This document shows, piece after piece, positions 9,556 to 18,702 of a stretch of 64,000 bases of DNA. The notes under the pieces were generated by a model. The model was given only the letters and a program-made list of their open reading frames with translations. It did not search any database and was not told the origin of the DNA. Both the position numbers and the translations under genes were made by a program. The stretch's first letter is position 1. Every line of letters starts with the position of its first letter. Source of the DNA: JAGPUQ01 sp049325095. Lineage in GTDB: Bacteria > Pseudomonadota > Gammaproteobacteria > Pseudomonadales > Porticoccaceae. The DNA lies in contig JBMOPO010000022.1 of NCBI GenBank assembly GCA_049325095.1, positions 62,001 through 126,000 on the forward strand. Reading direction: 5' to 3'.

Positions 9556-10719
9556 TCAATAGGAGCGCGGCAGCTCGAGCACGTTCTGGGCGATGAAATT
9601 GAGCACCATGTTCTGGCTGACCGGCGCCAGCCGGGGCAGCATGGCCTCGCGCATCAGGCGCTCGACATGGTACTCCTTGGCGTAGCCCATGCCGCCGTGG
9701 GTGAGCACCGCCTGCTGGCAGGCCTTGAAGCCGACTTCCGCGGCCAGGTACTTGGCGGCATTGGCCTCGGCGCCGCAGGGCTGCTTGTTGTCGTACAGCC
9801 AGGCGGCGCGCATCACGCTGAGGTAGGCGGCCTCGAGCTCGATCCAGTTCTCCGCCAGCGGATGCTGCACCGACTGGTTCATGCCGATGGGGCGGCCGAA
9901 CACGTTGCGGTCCCTGGCGTACTGGGTGGCGCGGCGCAGCGCGCTGCGGCCCATGCCCACGGACTCGGCGGCGAGCAGGATGCGCTCGGGGTTGAGGCCG
10001 TGGAGGATGTACTGAAAGCCCTTGCCCTCCTCCCCGATGCGGTCGGCGACCGGCACCTCAAGGTTGTCGTAGAAGGTCATGTTGGAATTGACCGCCTTGC
10101 GGCCCATCTTGTGGATCTCCTTGATCTCCACATGGGCCGGATCCATGTCGGCGTAGAACAGGGTCATGCCCTCGTGGGGCTTTTTGCACTGATCCCGCGG
10201 CGTGGTGCGGGTCAGCAGCAGGATCTTGTCGGCCTGCTGGGCGGTGGTGGTCCAGATCTTCTGGCCGTTGATGATGTACTTGTCGCCCGCGCGGCGGGCG
10301 AAGGTCTCGATGCGGGTGGTGTCCAGCCCGGCGTTGGCCTCGGTGACGCCGAAGCAGGTCTTCTGTTTGCCGGCGATCAGCGGCGGCAGCCAGCGCTGCT
10401 TCTGTTCCTCGGTGCCGTAGACCACGATGGGCATGGGGCCAAAGATGTTGATGTGCACCGCCGAGGCCGCCGACATGCCGCCCGCCTCGGCCACGGTCAT
10501 CATCATCAGCGCCGCTTCCTGCACCCCCAGCCCGGAGCCGCCGTAGGCCTCGGGCATGGCGATGCCCAGCCAGCCGCCCCTGGCCATGGCCTGGTAGAGC
10601 TCTTCGGGGAACACGCCGCTGTCGTCGCGCTCCAGCCAGAAGTCGTCGCCAAAGTCGCCCATCAGCGCACGAATGCTGTCGATGATCGCCTGCTGCTCGG
10701 AGGTAATCGCAAAGTCCAC
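9556..10719 (-). CDS. acyl-CoA dehydrogenase
   Basis: A 387-residue FAD-dependent acyl-CoA dehydrogenase that introduces a double bond alpha-beta to the thioester. Signature segments are GVTEANAGLDTT, INGQKIWTTTA and the C-terminal HGGMGYAKEYHVERLMRE. The start is GTG at 10719 with GAGGA seven bases upstream. At the place where MCAD-type enzymes have the catalytic glutamate (usually EGTSQI), this protein reads LAPVSQNM. The base must therefore come from elsewhere, as in long-chain/isovaleryl types, or the subunit works with a partner. It is the last gene of a run of three acyl-CoA dehydrogenase genes, consistent with the heteromeric dehydrogenases of steroid catabolism, although this is inference. 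Confidence 0.9.
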   Translation of the reverse strand: MDFAITSEQQAIIDSIRALMGDFGDDFWLERDDSGVFPEELYQAMARGGWLGIAMPEAYGGSGLGVQEAALMMMTVAEAGGMSAASAVHINIFGPMPIVVYGTEEQKQRWLPPLIAGKQKTCFGVTEANAGLDTTRIETFARRAGDKYIINGQKIWTTTAQQADKILLLTRTTPRDQCKKPHEGMTLFYADMDPAHVEIKEIHKMGRKAVNSNMTFYDNLEVPVADRIGEEGKGFQYILHGLNPERILLAAESVGMGRSALRRATQYARDRNVFGRPIGMNQSVQHPLAENWIELEAAYLSVMRAAWLYDNKQPCGAEANAAKYLAAEVGFKACQQAVLTHGGMGYAKEYHVERLMREAMLPRLAPVSQNMVLNFIAQNVLELPRSY

Positions 10720-10757
10720 GTCAGGTTCCTCTTTGAGTTTGAATCGTATCTCTTTGA

Positions 10758-11816
10758 TTATTTGTCAGTCACTGCGGTGATCTTGGGCCACAACTGATCC
10801 GGACCCCAGTCGAACACGGCCGCGCCGAGACACCGCGCCCAATGTGTCTCGGTGCCGAATTCGTCGCGCCAGGCCCAGAGCCTGCGGGTGAAGTGATGCA
10901 GCCGGTGCTCATAGGTGAAGCCCATGGCGCCGTGCACCTGGTGGGCCACCGCGGGGCCGTTGCTGGCCGCCCGCCCCAGGCGGGTCTTGGCCGCGGCGAT
11001 CTCCACCCAGGCGTCGGCATCGATGGCGCCGCCGGCGGCGGCCACGGCTTCGGCGGCGGCGTCGGCAGCCGCGCTCAGCGCCGCGACTTCGCCGGCGAAG
11101 TCGGCGATCATGTGCTGCACCGCCTGGAACCTGCCGATCGGGCGGCCGAACTGGACCCGCTCGCCGGCGTACTGAATGGTCAGCTCCAAGGCGGTTTCCA
11201 GGGCGCCCGCGGCCTGGACCGTGCGGATCAGCGCACCCATGGCATCGAGCGCCCGTTCGTCGACCGCCGCGATCGGCGCACAGAGTCCGGGCCGGACCGC
11301 GGAGAACTCCACCGCATCCCAGGGCTCGCCGGCCAGGCTCTGGCCGGGGCGGAGGGTGCAATCCGCGGGCGCCAGGGCAGCGAGGTGCAGGCCGCCCTCG
11401 CCGGCGGCGAGCACCAGGATGTGCGCGGCGTGGCGGGCATGGGGAACGGCCAGGGCGGCGCCGCTGACCCGCCCGCTTTCCAGCCGCTGGCGGCCGCGGG
11501 CGACGGTCAGCGGTCCCTCCGGCACTTGCAGGCCGGCGCGCCCCAGCAGCCAGCCGGCGAACAGGGTTTCGGCCAGCGGCACCGGCACGGCCGCGGCGCC
11601 GGCCGCCTTGATGACCGCGAAGCCGTCGAGCAGCTCGGCACCCGCGCCGCCGCTCGCCTCCGGCACCCAGGTCAGGTGCAGCCCGGCTGCCTCGATGGCC
11701 TGCCACAGGGCGGCGGGCCAGGCGCCCTTTTCGGCGGCATTGATCGCTTCCGGGGTGCTCAGGTCCGCGAACATCCGGGTCGCGGTGTCGAGAATCACGC
11801 TGTCTGTGTCGCTCAT
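10758..11816 (-). CDS. acyl-CoA dehydrogenase family protein (short subunit)
   Basis: A 352-residue member of the acyl-CoA dehydrogenase family, shorter than usual and rich in alanine. The N-terminal helical domain and central beta domain are recognisable but diverged, while the C-terminal FAD domain is clear (GERVQFGRPIGRFQAVQH, then AHQVHGAMGFTYEHRLHHFT). It lies 38 bases upstream of one dehydrogenase gene and 40 bases downstream of another. In actinobacterial steroid degradation, short diverged subunits pair with a neighbouring full subunit to form an alpha2beta2 enzyme. The same arrangement here suggests that role but does not prove it. Confidence 0.85.
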   Translation of the reverse strand: MSDTDSVILDTATRMFADLSTPEAINAAEKGAWPAALWQAIEAAGLHLTWVPEASGGAGAELLDGFAVIKAAGAAAVPVPLAETLFAGWLLGRAGLQVPEGPLTVARGRQRLESGRVSGAALAVPHARHAAHILVLAAGEGGLHLAALAPADCTLRPGQSLAGEPWDAVEFSAVRPGLCAPIAAVDERALDAMGALIRTVQAAGALETALELTIQYAGERVQFGRPIGRFQAVQHMIADFAGEVAALSAAADAAAEAVAAAGGAIDADAWVEIAAAKTRLGRAASNGPAVAHQVHGAMGFTYEHRLHHFTRRLWAWRDEFGTETHWARCLGAAVFDWGPDQLWPKITAVTDK

Positions 11817-11856
11817 GGGATGGTTCCGTGCAGTGCGGGAGCTGCCCGCAGCGGGG

Positions 11857-13023
11857 CTAGCGCAGCCCCAGTTGGCGGGCGATCATGCCCTTGAGCACCT
11901 CGTTGGTGCCGCCGCGCAGGGTCGAGGACGGTACCCGCAGGATCGCCTCGCGCGCCAGCCGCGGCAGCACGCCGCTGGAGTCGAGCAGCACCCGGTCGGG
12001 CAGCACGATGCGCAACTGCTCGATCAGCTCGCGCTCGAAGCGGGTGGCCATGTCCTTGACCAGGGCCGCCTCGGTCTCCGGGGAGCGGCCCTCCTCCAGG
12101 AGTCCGGCGATGCCCAGGGACATCCGCCGCAGGGTCTTGATCTGCGCCACCAGATGGCCGAGCACCTCGCGGGTGCGCTCGTCCGGATGCTCTGAAAGCA
12201 CCTGCATTGCCTCGCGCAAGACAATGAAACTGCTCAGGAACCGCTCCGGTCCGGAGCGCTCCAGGGCGAGTTCGCCGACCACCAGACTCCAGCCCTCGCC
12301 CTCGGTGCCGAGCAGGTGGGACTCGGGCACGAAGACGTCCTCGAACAGGGTCTCGTTGAAGTGGATCTGGCCGCCGATGTCCTCGATGCCGCGCACCGTG
12401 ACGCCCGGCGCCTTGAGATCGATGATGAGCTGCGTCAAACCCTTGTGGCGCTCTTTTGAGTCCGCAGGTGAAGTTCTGACCAGGGCGATCATGTAGTCGC
12501 AGCCCTCGCCGTGGGCGCCGGTGGACCAGATCTTGCGGCCGTTGACCTTCCAGCCGCCCGCCACGCGCTCGGCGCGGGTGCTGACCGAGGCCAGGTCGGA
12601 GCCGGTGTTGGGTTCGCTCATGCCGATGGCGCAGAAGGTCTCGCCGCGGGCCATGCGCGGCAGCGCCGCCGCCTTCACCTCCTCGCGGGCGTGGCGCAGC
12701 ATCTGGGTGCCGCTCTGGCGGTCGGCGATCCAGTGCGCCATCACCGGGGCGCCGGCGGCGAGCATCTCCTCGGTGACCACATAGCGCTCCAGGAAGCTGC
12801 GCTCCTGGCCGCCGTACTGCTTGGGCCAGGTCATGCCCAGCCAGCCGCGGCGGCCCAGCTTGCGGCTGAATTCCGCGGAAAACCCGGAGGCCCAGCAGTC
12901 GGCCATGGGCGTGTAACCGCCGCTGGCGCGCTCTGCGGCGAGGAATTCCCGCACTTCCCGGCGCAACTGGCGAGCCGCTGGGGGCATGGTGACCCTGGGG
13001 AAACGAAACCTGCTGGTGGACAT
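11857..13023 (-). CDS. acyl-CoA dehydrogenase
   Basis: A 388-residue acyl-CoA dehydrogenase with AIGMSEPNTGSDLAS and NGRKIWSTGAHG in the FAD/substrate-binding middle domain and a C-terminal LRGGTNEVLKGMIARQLGLR resembling the FadE28/FadE26 style ending. The frame is open to 13203, but the extra N-terminal part is GC-rich shadow. Homology begins at the ATG at 13023 (MSTSRFRFP). It is probably the larger partner of the short dehydrogenase encoded immediately downstream. An aldehyde dehydrogenase gene lies 120 bases upstream on the same strand. Confidence 0.9.
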   Translation of the reverse strand: MSTSRFRFPRVTMPPAARQLRREVREFLAAERASGGYTPMADCWASGFSAEFSRKLGRRGWLGMTWPKQYGGQERSFLERYVVTEEMLAAGAPVMAHWIADRQSGTQMLRHAREEVKAAALPRMARGETFCAIGMSEPNTGSDLASVSTRAERVAGGWKVNGRKIWSTGAHGEGCDYMIALVRTSPADSKERHKGLTQLIIDLKAPGVTVRGIEDIGGQIHFNETLFEDVFVPESHLLGTEGEGWSLVVGELALERSGPERFLSSFIVLREAMQVLSEHPDERTREVLGHLVAQIKTLRRMSLGIAGLLEEGRSPETEAALVKDMATRFERELIEQLRIVLPDRVLLDSSGVLPRLAREAILRVPSSTLRGGTNEVLKGMIARQLGLR

Positions 13024-13142
13024 CGGTGGTTGTTCTCCTCTCGCTCGGCATCGGGCCCGGCCGGCCGCGTCGCGCCCGCCGGGCGCCGGGGCTGGCGGCC
13101 CGGCGCGGGCACTCCCGGTGCCCGGCCTGCCGCCGGCCGCCT

Positions 13143-14567
13143 TCAGCCACCGATCAGGATGGCTTTTTCTTCGGTGTACTCGACCAGCCCGCTGGCGCCC
13201 CATTCGCGGCCATTGCCGGATTTCTTGTAGCCGCCGAAGGGCGCGGCGAAGCTGAACGCCGGGCCGTTGACCTTGACCTGGCCGGCGCGCAACTGGCGGG
13301 CGATGCGCATCTGGGTCTCGCGGTCCTCCGCCCAGACGCCGCTGGAGAGGCCGTACTCGGTATCGTTGGCGATGCGGATCGCCTCGTCCTCGTCACGGTA
13401 TTTGATCAGGCAGATCACCGGGCCGAAAATCTCCTCGCGGGCGATGGTCATGTCGTTGGTGACGTCGGCGAACACCGTGGGTTTGACATAGGCGCCCCGC
13501 TCCAGGCCCTCCGGCCGCTCGGGGCCACCAGTGACCAGGCGAGCGCCCTCGGCGATGCCCTTCTCGATGTAGCGGACCACGCTGTCGCGGGCGCGCATCG
13601 AGCTCAGCGGGCCGAGGAAGGTGCCTTTGTCGGTCGGGTCACCGATCTTGAGCGATTCGGCCACGCTGCGGGCGACCTCGACCGCCTCCTCGTACTGGTC
13701 CTCGTGGACCAGGATGCGGCTGAGCTGCACGCACATCTGCCCGGAGTTGAACATCGAGTCCTTGACCACGTACTTGATGGCCTTGGTGACATTGGCGCCC
13801 GGAGCCACCACGAAGGGCGACTTGCCGCCCAGCTCCTGGCACACCCGCTTGACGCCGCCGGCGGCGGCCCTGGCGATCTCCACGCCCACCTCGGTGGAGC
13901 CGGTGAAGGACACCATGTCGACCTCCGGATGCGAACTCAGCGCCTCGCCGATCACCGAGCCTTTGCCGGTGACCAGGTTGAACACGCCCGCCGGCAGCCC
14001 GACCCGTTCGCAGACCTCGGCGAACACGAAGCAGGACAGCGGCGTCTGTTCGCTGGGCTTGAGCACCGAGGTGCAGCCCGAGGCCAGCGCCGGCCCCACC
14101 TTGGCGATCACCTGGAACAGCGGGAAGTTCCAGGGCGTGATGAAGGCGCACACGCCGACCGGCTCGCGCACCACCAGGTAGCCGTTTTCCTCGCGCTCCT
14201 CTTCCATGGTGTGGGCCAGCGACCCGAAGATCGACAACCCCTGGATCGGCCCGGTCACCTGGATGCCCTTGGCGAAGTGCACCGGGATGCCCATCTCCTG
14301 GGAGATGAGCGACGCCAGCTCGTCGGCGCGCTCGGTGAGCCCGGCGCAGATGGCGTCGATCAGCTCCTTGCGCTCCGCGGCCCTGGTGCGCGACCAGGCG
14401 GGAAAGGCGCGGCGCGCCGCCTGCACCGCGCGCTCGACATCCTCCGGAAAGGCCGCCGGCGCCCGGGCGAAGGATTCCTCGGTGGCGGGGTTGACCAGGG
14501 TGGAGAACTCCCCGCTGCTGGCGGCCACCCAGCGGCCGTCGATGAAGATCTTGTCGTATTGGATCAT
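13143..14567 (-). CDS. NAD(P)-dependent aldehyde dehydrogenase
   Basis: A 474-residue aldehyde dehydrogenase oxidising an aldehyde to a carboxylate. The catalytic cysteine is in SGQMCVQLSR, the general-base glutamate in CQELGGKSP, and the nucleotide-binding FTGSTEVG motif precedes it. The TPWNFPLFQVIAKVGPALA segment is typical of the superfamily. Translation starts at the ATG at 14567 (MIQYDKIFIDGRWV). The longer open frame upstream overlaps the hydrolase gene and is not supported. In this operon it could oxidise side-chain aldehydes, such as alcohol-derived aldehydes or those released by an aldolase, before CoA activation. Confidence 0.93.
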   Translation of the reverse strand: MIQYDKIFIDGRWVAASSGEFSTLVNPATEESFARAPAAFPEDVERAVQAARRAFPAWSRTRAAERKELIDAICAGLTERADELASLISQEMGIPVHFAKGIQVTGPIQGLSIFGSLAHTMEEEREENGYLVVREPVGVCAFITPWNFPLFQVIAKVGPALASGCTSVLKPSEQTPLSCFVFAEVCERVGLPAGVFNLVTGKGSVIGEALSSHPEVDMVSFTGSTEVGVEIARAAAGGVKRVCQELGGKSPFVVAPGANVTKAIKYVVKDSMFNSGQMCVQLSRILVHEDQYEEAVEVARSVAESLKIGDPTDKGTFLGPLSSMRARDSVVRYIEKGIAEGARLVTGGPERPEGLERGAYVKPTVFADVTNDMTIAREEIFGPVICLIKYRDEDEAIRIANDTEYGLSSGVWAEDRETQMRIARQLRAGQVKVNGPAFSFAAPFGGYKKSGNGREWGASGLVEYTEEKAILIGG

Positions 14568-14601
14568 GGCTCGGTCCCCTTGGTGAGGTTGGTCGGCGGG
14601 C

Positions 14602-15510
14602 TCAGGACAGGCCCAGGCGCGGCCGCATGAAGGCGGCGATCTTGGCGATGGCGTCGTCGGCTTCGGGGGCGTTGCCGGCCATGAACTGGAACACGTGCTG
14701 CATTTCCGGGAACACCTGGAGTTCGACCTCGACCCCGGCAGCCCTGGCGCGTGCGACGAAGCGCTCGCTGTCGGACAGCAATGCCTCATAGGCGCCGACC
14801 TGCACCAGGGTGGGCGGAAAGCCCTTGAGATCGGCGTACAGCGGGTTGGCGAAGGGATCCTTGGGCGAGCCCTTTTCGCCCAGGAACGCGGCGGTCATGC
14901 CCTCCAGCACCCCGGGGGCGACCAGCAGATCCTTGTCGGCGTTGGTCTGCATGCTCTCACCCTTGCCCTCCATGTCGTACCAGGGCGAGATGGGCGCGCA
15001 GACCGCCGGCAGCGGCAGGCCCTTGTGGCGGGCGTAGAGGATCATGGTGGTGCACAGGTTGCCACCGGCGGAATCGCCGGTGGTGCCCACATGCTCTGGC
15101 TTGAAGCCCTGCTCCAGCAGCTTGCCGTACACCGCGACCGCCTCCTCGACAATCCCCGGATGGGGGTTCTCCGGCGCCCTGGTGTAGTCGAGCGTGAGGG
15201 TCGGACAGCCCAGGGCCTTGGCGAGGTGGCCGTACATCTTGCGGTGGCTCTTGCTGGAGCCGACCACGAAGCCGCCGCCGTGGCAGCAGATCACCACGCG
15301 GCTCTGGTCGGCATTCTCCGGGGTCGCCCAGACGCCGGGCACCCCGGCGATGGTGGCGTCGCGAAACTGGACGCCCCGGGGTTCGGCGGACAGATCGCCC
15401 CAGCCGTCGAACAGCTCACGGAGCTGGTCGAGGGGCATTTCGCTGCTGGAGAGCTTGTCGCGCCATTCCCGATACAGGTCGTCGATACGTTGGGCTTCTT
15501 TGCTGGCCAT
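14602..15510 (-). CDS. alpha/beta hydrolase, hormone-sensitive lipase (HSL) family
   Basis: A 302-residue esterase/lipase-like enzyme. The oxyanion-hole motif CCHGGGFVVGSS lies near residue 100, the nucleophile serine in GDSAGGN, and the catalytic histidine in EMQHVFQFM near the C-terminus. There is no signal peptide, so it is cytoplasmic. A GAGAGG site precedes the ATG at 15510. It sits between a CoA-transferase gene and an aldehyde dehydrogenase gene on the same strand. A natural role would be hydrolysis of an ester or lactone, including products of the Baeyer-Villiger monooxygenases encoded at 28-35 kb. That link is inference. Confidence 0.9.
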   Translation of the reverse strand: MASKEAQRIDDLYREWRDKLSSSEMPLDQLRELFDGWGDLSAEPRGVQFRDATIAGVPGVWATPENADQSRVVICCHGGGFVVGSSKSHRKMYGHLAKALGCPTLTLDYTRAPENPHPGIVEEAVAVYGKLLEQGFKPEHVGTTGDSAGGNLCTTMILYARHKGLPLPAVCAPISPWYDMEGKGESMQTNADKDLLVAPGVLEGMTAAFLGEKGSPKDPFANPLYADLKGFPPTLVQVGAYEALLSDSERFVARARAAGVEVELQVFPEMQHVFQFMAGNAPEADDAIAKIAAFMRPRLGLS

Positions 15511-15659
15511 GGGTGTTTACCTCTCATCTCGTGTGCTGAATCTCGGATGCCGGTCTCGCGGCGGGGAATTCCGGGGGCGGTCCGATGCCGATGCGCTCGG
15601 GACGATGCCGGGGTCCGGGGCATCATAGAAGCGCCCCCCGGGGCCGGCAAGCGCGGCGA

Positions 15660-16868
15660 TCAGTCCGGGCCGGCGACCACGCCGGCGTCGTGCAGGCGCC
15701 CGATCTCGGCCGCCGACAGGCCCAGCTCGTCGGCCAGGATCTGGTCCGTGTGCTCGCCCAGGCGCGGCGCCGGCGCCACCGGGGCGCGGGCGCAGGCCGC
15801 GAAATCGAGCGGGCTGCCGGGCATCAGGTAGCGGCCGATACCCGGCTGCTCGACCTCCTCGAACAGCGGATTGGCGGTCGAGCATTCGGGGTCGGCGGTG
15901 ACCAGCTCGCGCACCGTCTGGTACTTGCCCCAGCAGACGCCCTGTTCCTCGAAAGCGGCGCGCACCTGATCGAAAGCGCGCGCCGCGAACCAGGGCGCCA
16001 GCAGTTCGGTGATCTCCTCCCGGGCCCGGAAGCGGTTGCCCTCCTCGGCGAGATCCAGCCCGAGCTGCTCGCCGAGCCGGTCCAGCGCCTCGCCGAGGCC
16101 GGTGGCCTCGCGCAGGGCACGCCACTGGTTGCCGGTGAGACCGACCACCATGACGCGACGCCCGTCCGCGGTCGCAAAGTCCTTGCCGTAGGCGCCGAAC
16201 AGATAGTTCCCGCAGGCGTGGCGCTCGCCCAGCAACTGGGCCTCGGCTAGATAGCCCAGGTGACCCATGGTGGCCAGGGCGACGTCGGCCAGCGCCAGCT
16301 TCACCAGTTGCCCCTGTCCTGTCCGGCGCCGGTGGCGCTCGGCGGCGAGCAGCCCCAGCGCCAGGGTCTGGCCGGTGATCAGATCCCAGGCGGCGAGCAC
16401 ATGATTGACCGGCTCGCGGCCGTCGCCGGTGAGCCAGGGCAGGCCCACCTGCGGGTTTACGGTGTAATCCACCGCGCTGCCTCCGTGGCGGTCGCCGGTC
16501 AGGTTGACATAGACGAGATCTGCGCGCTGGCTGCGGAGCCGGTCGTAGGACAGCCAGCCCCGGGCCGGGAAATTGCTGATGAACAGCCCGGCGTCCTCGC
16601 CCGGCGCGGCGATCAGCCGGGTGAGGATCTCCTGGCCCTCCGGCTTGCGGAAGTCCACCGCGATGGAGCGCTTGCCCTTGTTGAGCCCGGCCCAGAACAG
16701 GCTGTTGCCGCGGGCATCGACCGGCCAGCGGCGGTAGTCGAGCCCGCCGCCGATCAGGTCGAAGCGGATCACGTCGGCGCCCAGTTGGGCGAGCGTCATG
16801 GCGCCCGAGGGCGCCGCCACGAAGGCCGCGCCCTCCACCACTCGCAGGCCGGACAGGATCTGGTCCAA
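15660..16868 (-). CDS. class III CoA-transferase (CaiB/BaiF family)
   Basis: A 402-residue CoA-transferase that moves CoA between carboxylic acids through an aspartyl thioester. The N-terminus (LSGLRVVEGAAFVAAPSGAMTLAQLGADVIR) and the VDYTVNPQVGLP segment with the likely nucleophile aspartate are typical. The start appears to be TTG at 16868, ten bases before which is GAGGAAG overlapping the end of the MaoC gene. It ends about 150 bases before the hydrolase gene. It probably activates a pathway acid, giving entry to beta-oxidation without ATP. The substrate cannot be told. Confidence 0.88.
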   Translation of the reverse strand: MDQILSGLRVVEGAAFVAAPSGAMTLAQLGADVIRFDLIGGGLDYRRWPVDARGNSLFWAGLNKGKRSIAVDFRKPEGQEILTRLIAAPGEDAGLFISNFPARGWLSYDRLRSQRADLVYVNLTGDRHGGSAVDYTVNPQVGLPWLTGDGREPVNHVLAAWDLITGQTLALGLLAAERHRRRTGQGQLVKLALADVALATMGHLGYLAEAQLLGERHACGNYLFGAYGKDFATADGRRVMVVGLTGNQWRALREATGLGEALDRLGEQLGLDLAEEGNRFRAREEITELLAPWFAARAFDQVRAAFEEQGVCWGKYQTVRELVTADPECSTANPLFEEVEQPGIGRYLMPGSPLDFAACARAPVAPAPRLGEHTDQILADELGLSAAEIGRLHDAGVVAGPD

Positions 16869-16877
16869 GGTGCTTCC

Positions 16878-17735
16878 TCAGCCGACGTCGGCGAAGCCGT
16901 TGTCGATCACCACCAGATCGCGCTCGACGACCCGGCACTGGAAGGCCACCCCCGGATCGAGACGCCAGATATCGGTGCGGATGGTCTCTCCCGGGTACAC
17001 CGGCGCCGAGAAGCGCGCCCTGATGCGCCGGAAGCGGTTGACGTCGTAATCGCAGCAGGTCCTGAGCAGCGCATGGCCGGCGACCCCGAAGGTGCACATG
17101 CCGTGCAGGATGGGGCGCTCGAAACCGGCCTGGCGGGCCACCGCGGGGTCGGCGTGCAGCGGGTTGTAATCGCCCGACAGCCGGTAGATGAGCGCCGCCT
17201 GGGGCAGCGTGGGCAGCGTGCAGGACAGATCCGCGGCGCGCTCGGGAATCGCCTGGGGCGGAGGCGGCTGCACCGTGCTGCCGCCGAAGCCGCCGTGGCC
17301 GCGGGCCATGGTGTTCTGGGTGAGGGTCGCCAAGGGCGCGCCGCTGGCGGCATCGGTCACGGTGCGCGAGGAATAGATGAACGCGCCCTTGCCCGGCCCC
17401 TTGTCGATGATCTCGTCGACTCGGGTGGTGGCCTTGACGGTGCCCTCGGGCGGCAGTGGCTGGTGGAGCACGATGTCCTGGTCGGCGTGCAGCACCTGGG
17501 TCCAGTCGACGCCGGTGTCGGGCTCCTTGAGCCAGAAGCCCGGATAGGCCAGCACCCCGGCCAGGGTGGGCAGCGCCTTGAGCCGCGCCTCGTAGACGAA
17601 ATCCAGCGCCCGCTCGTCGAGCGGGTCGTGGCCGACGCCGACACCGAGCGCATAGAGCATGGTGTCGCGCGCGCTGTAGGTGTGGACGATCTCCGGAAAC
17701 CTGCGGTTCTTCAGCGCCTGGTAGTCGATGGCCAT
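16878..17735 (-). CDS. MaoC-like (R)-specific enoyl-CoA hydratase, MFE-2 hydratase type
   Basis: A 285-residue double-hotdog hydratase. The hydratase-2 motif is present as SGDYNPLHADPAVARQAGF followed by RPILHGMCTFG, with the catalytic Asp/His pair in YNPLHADP. The N-terminal part (YALGVGVGHDPLDERALDFVYE) matches the first hotdog of eukaryotic MFE-2. The ATG lies four bases after the stop of the SDR gene upstream, so the two genes together encode the hydratase and dehydrogenase halves that are fused in MFE-2. In steroid-degrading actinobacteria, ChsH3 and ChsB1 play these parts. The functional parallel is inference. Confidence 0.9.
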   Translation of the reverse strand: MAIDYQALKNRRFPEIVHTYSARDTMLYALGVGVGHDPLDERALDFVYEARLKALPTLAGVLAYPGFWLKEPDTGVDWTQVLHADQDIVLHQPLPPEGTVKATTRVDEIIDKGPGKGAFIYSSRTVTDAASGAPLATLTQNTMARGHGGFGGSTVQPPPPQAIPERAADLSCTLPTLPQAALIYRLSGDYNPLHADPAVARQAGFERPILHGMCTFGVAGHALLRTCCDYDVNRFRRIRARFSAPVYPGETIRTDIWRLDPGVAFQCRVVERDLVVIDNGFADVG

Positions 17736-17739
17736 GGTT

Positions 17740-18633
17740 TTACACCGGGTCCCAGCTGAACACGTCCTGGGAGCGGTCCAGGGGATAGAAATGGCTCTGC
17801 AGGGCCGGCATGGCGCGCTCGAAGATGCTGTCGATGGTCCAGCCGTCGCCGGCATGCACCGAACGCAGCGGCCGCGACTGGCTCATCAGGAAGATCTCGT
17901 TCATGCGCACCGCGAAGATCTGCCCGGTGATGTGCGCGGCGCGGTCGCTGAGCAGCGCCGCCGCCACGATGGCGACCTTGTCGGGGGTCATTTTCTTGAG
18001 CTTTTCGACCCGCTCCTTCTGATCCGGGGTGTCGGTGGGGATGGTGGCGATCAGCCGGCTCCAGGCAAAGGGTGCGATGCAGTTGGAGCGCACGTTGTAG
18101 CGCTGCATGTCGAGGGCGATGGACTTCGACAGCGCGGCGATCCCGGCCTTGGCCGCGGCGTAGTTGGCCTGGCCGAAATTGCCGATCAGCCCGGAGGTCG
18201 AGGTCATGTGGACGATGGCGCCGCGCTCCTGGTTGCGGAAGTGAGTGGCGGCGGCGCGGGCGACGTTGAAACTGCCCTTGAGGTGCACCGCGATGACCTG
18301 GTCGAAATCCTCCTGGGTCATCTTGTGGAAGATCACGTCGCGCAGGTTGCCGGCGTTGTTGACCACGCCGTCGATGCTGCCGAAATGATCCACCGCCTGG
18401 GTGACCATGATGTTGGCCCCCTCCCAGGAGGCGACGCTGTCGGTGTTGGCCAGCGCCTCCCCGCCGAAGCCCCGGATCTCGGCGACCACCTCCTCGGCGA
18501 CCTCGCGGTCGAGATCGTTGACGATCACCTTGCCGCCGGCGCGGGCCACCGCCAGGGCGATCTCGCGGCCGATACCGCGCCCGGCCCCGGTCACCACGAT
18601 CCCCTTGCCTTCGAGATGCTTGCTGGTCGTCAT
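17740..18633 (-). CDS. SDR-family 3-hydroxyacyl-CoA dehydrogenase (MFE-2 dehydrogenase-like)
   Basis: A 297-residue short-chain dehydrogenase. The nucleotide-binding motif is VTGAGRGIGREIALA, NAG appears in VNNAGNLRD, and the catalytic pair is Y-A-A-A-K in QANYAAAKAG. The C-terminal extension of about 60 residues beyond the Rossmann core is usual for the MFE-2/HSD17B4 dehydrogenase group. GGGAGG eight bases before the ATG at 18633 decides the start over an upstream ATG. Its stop is four bases from the MaoC-like gene, indicating coupled expression. Expected reaction: oxidation of a (R)-3-hydroxyacyl-CoA, or a 17-hydroxysteroid-type alcohol, with NAD+. Confidence 0.9.
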   Translation of the reverse strand: MTTSKHLEGKGIVVTGAGRGIGREIALAVARAGGKVIVNDLDREVAEEVVAEIRGFGGEALANTDSVASWEGANIMVTQAVDHFGSIDGVVNNAGNLRDVIFHKMTQEDFDQVIAVHLKGSFNVARAAATHFRNQERGAIVHMTSTSGLIGNFGQANYAAAKAGIAALSKSIALDMQRYNVRSNCIAPFAWSRLIATIPTDTPDQKERVEKLKKMTPDKVAIVAAALLSDRAAHITGQIFAVRMNEIFLMSQSRPLRSVHAGDGWTIDSIFERAMPALQSHFYPLDRSQDVFSWDPV

Positions 18634-18702
18634 GTCGTGTCCTCCCATTGAATCAGCGATGTCCGGCGCAGCTGCGGCGCCGGCTCCGGATGGATGGCGC
18701 GC

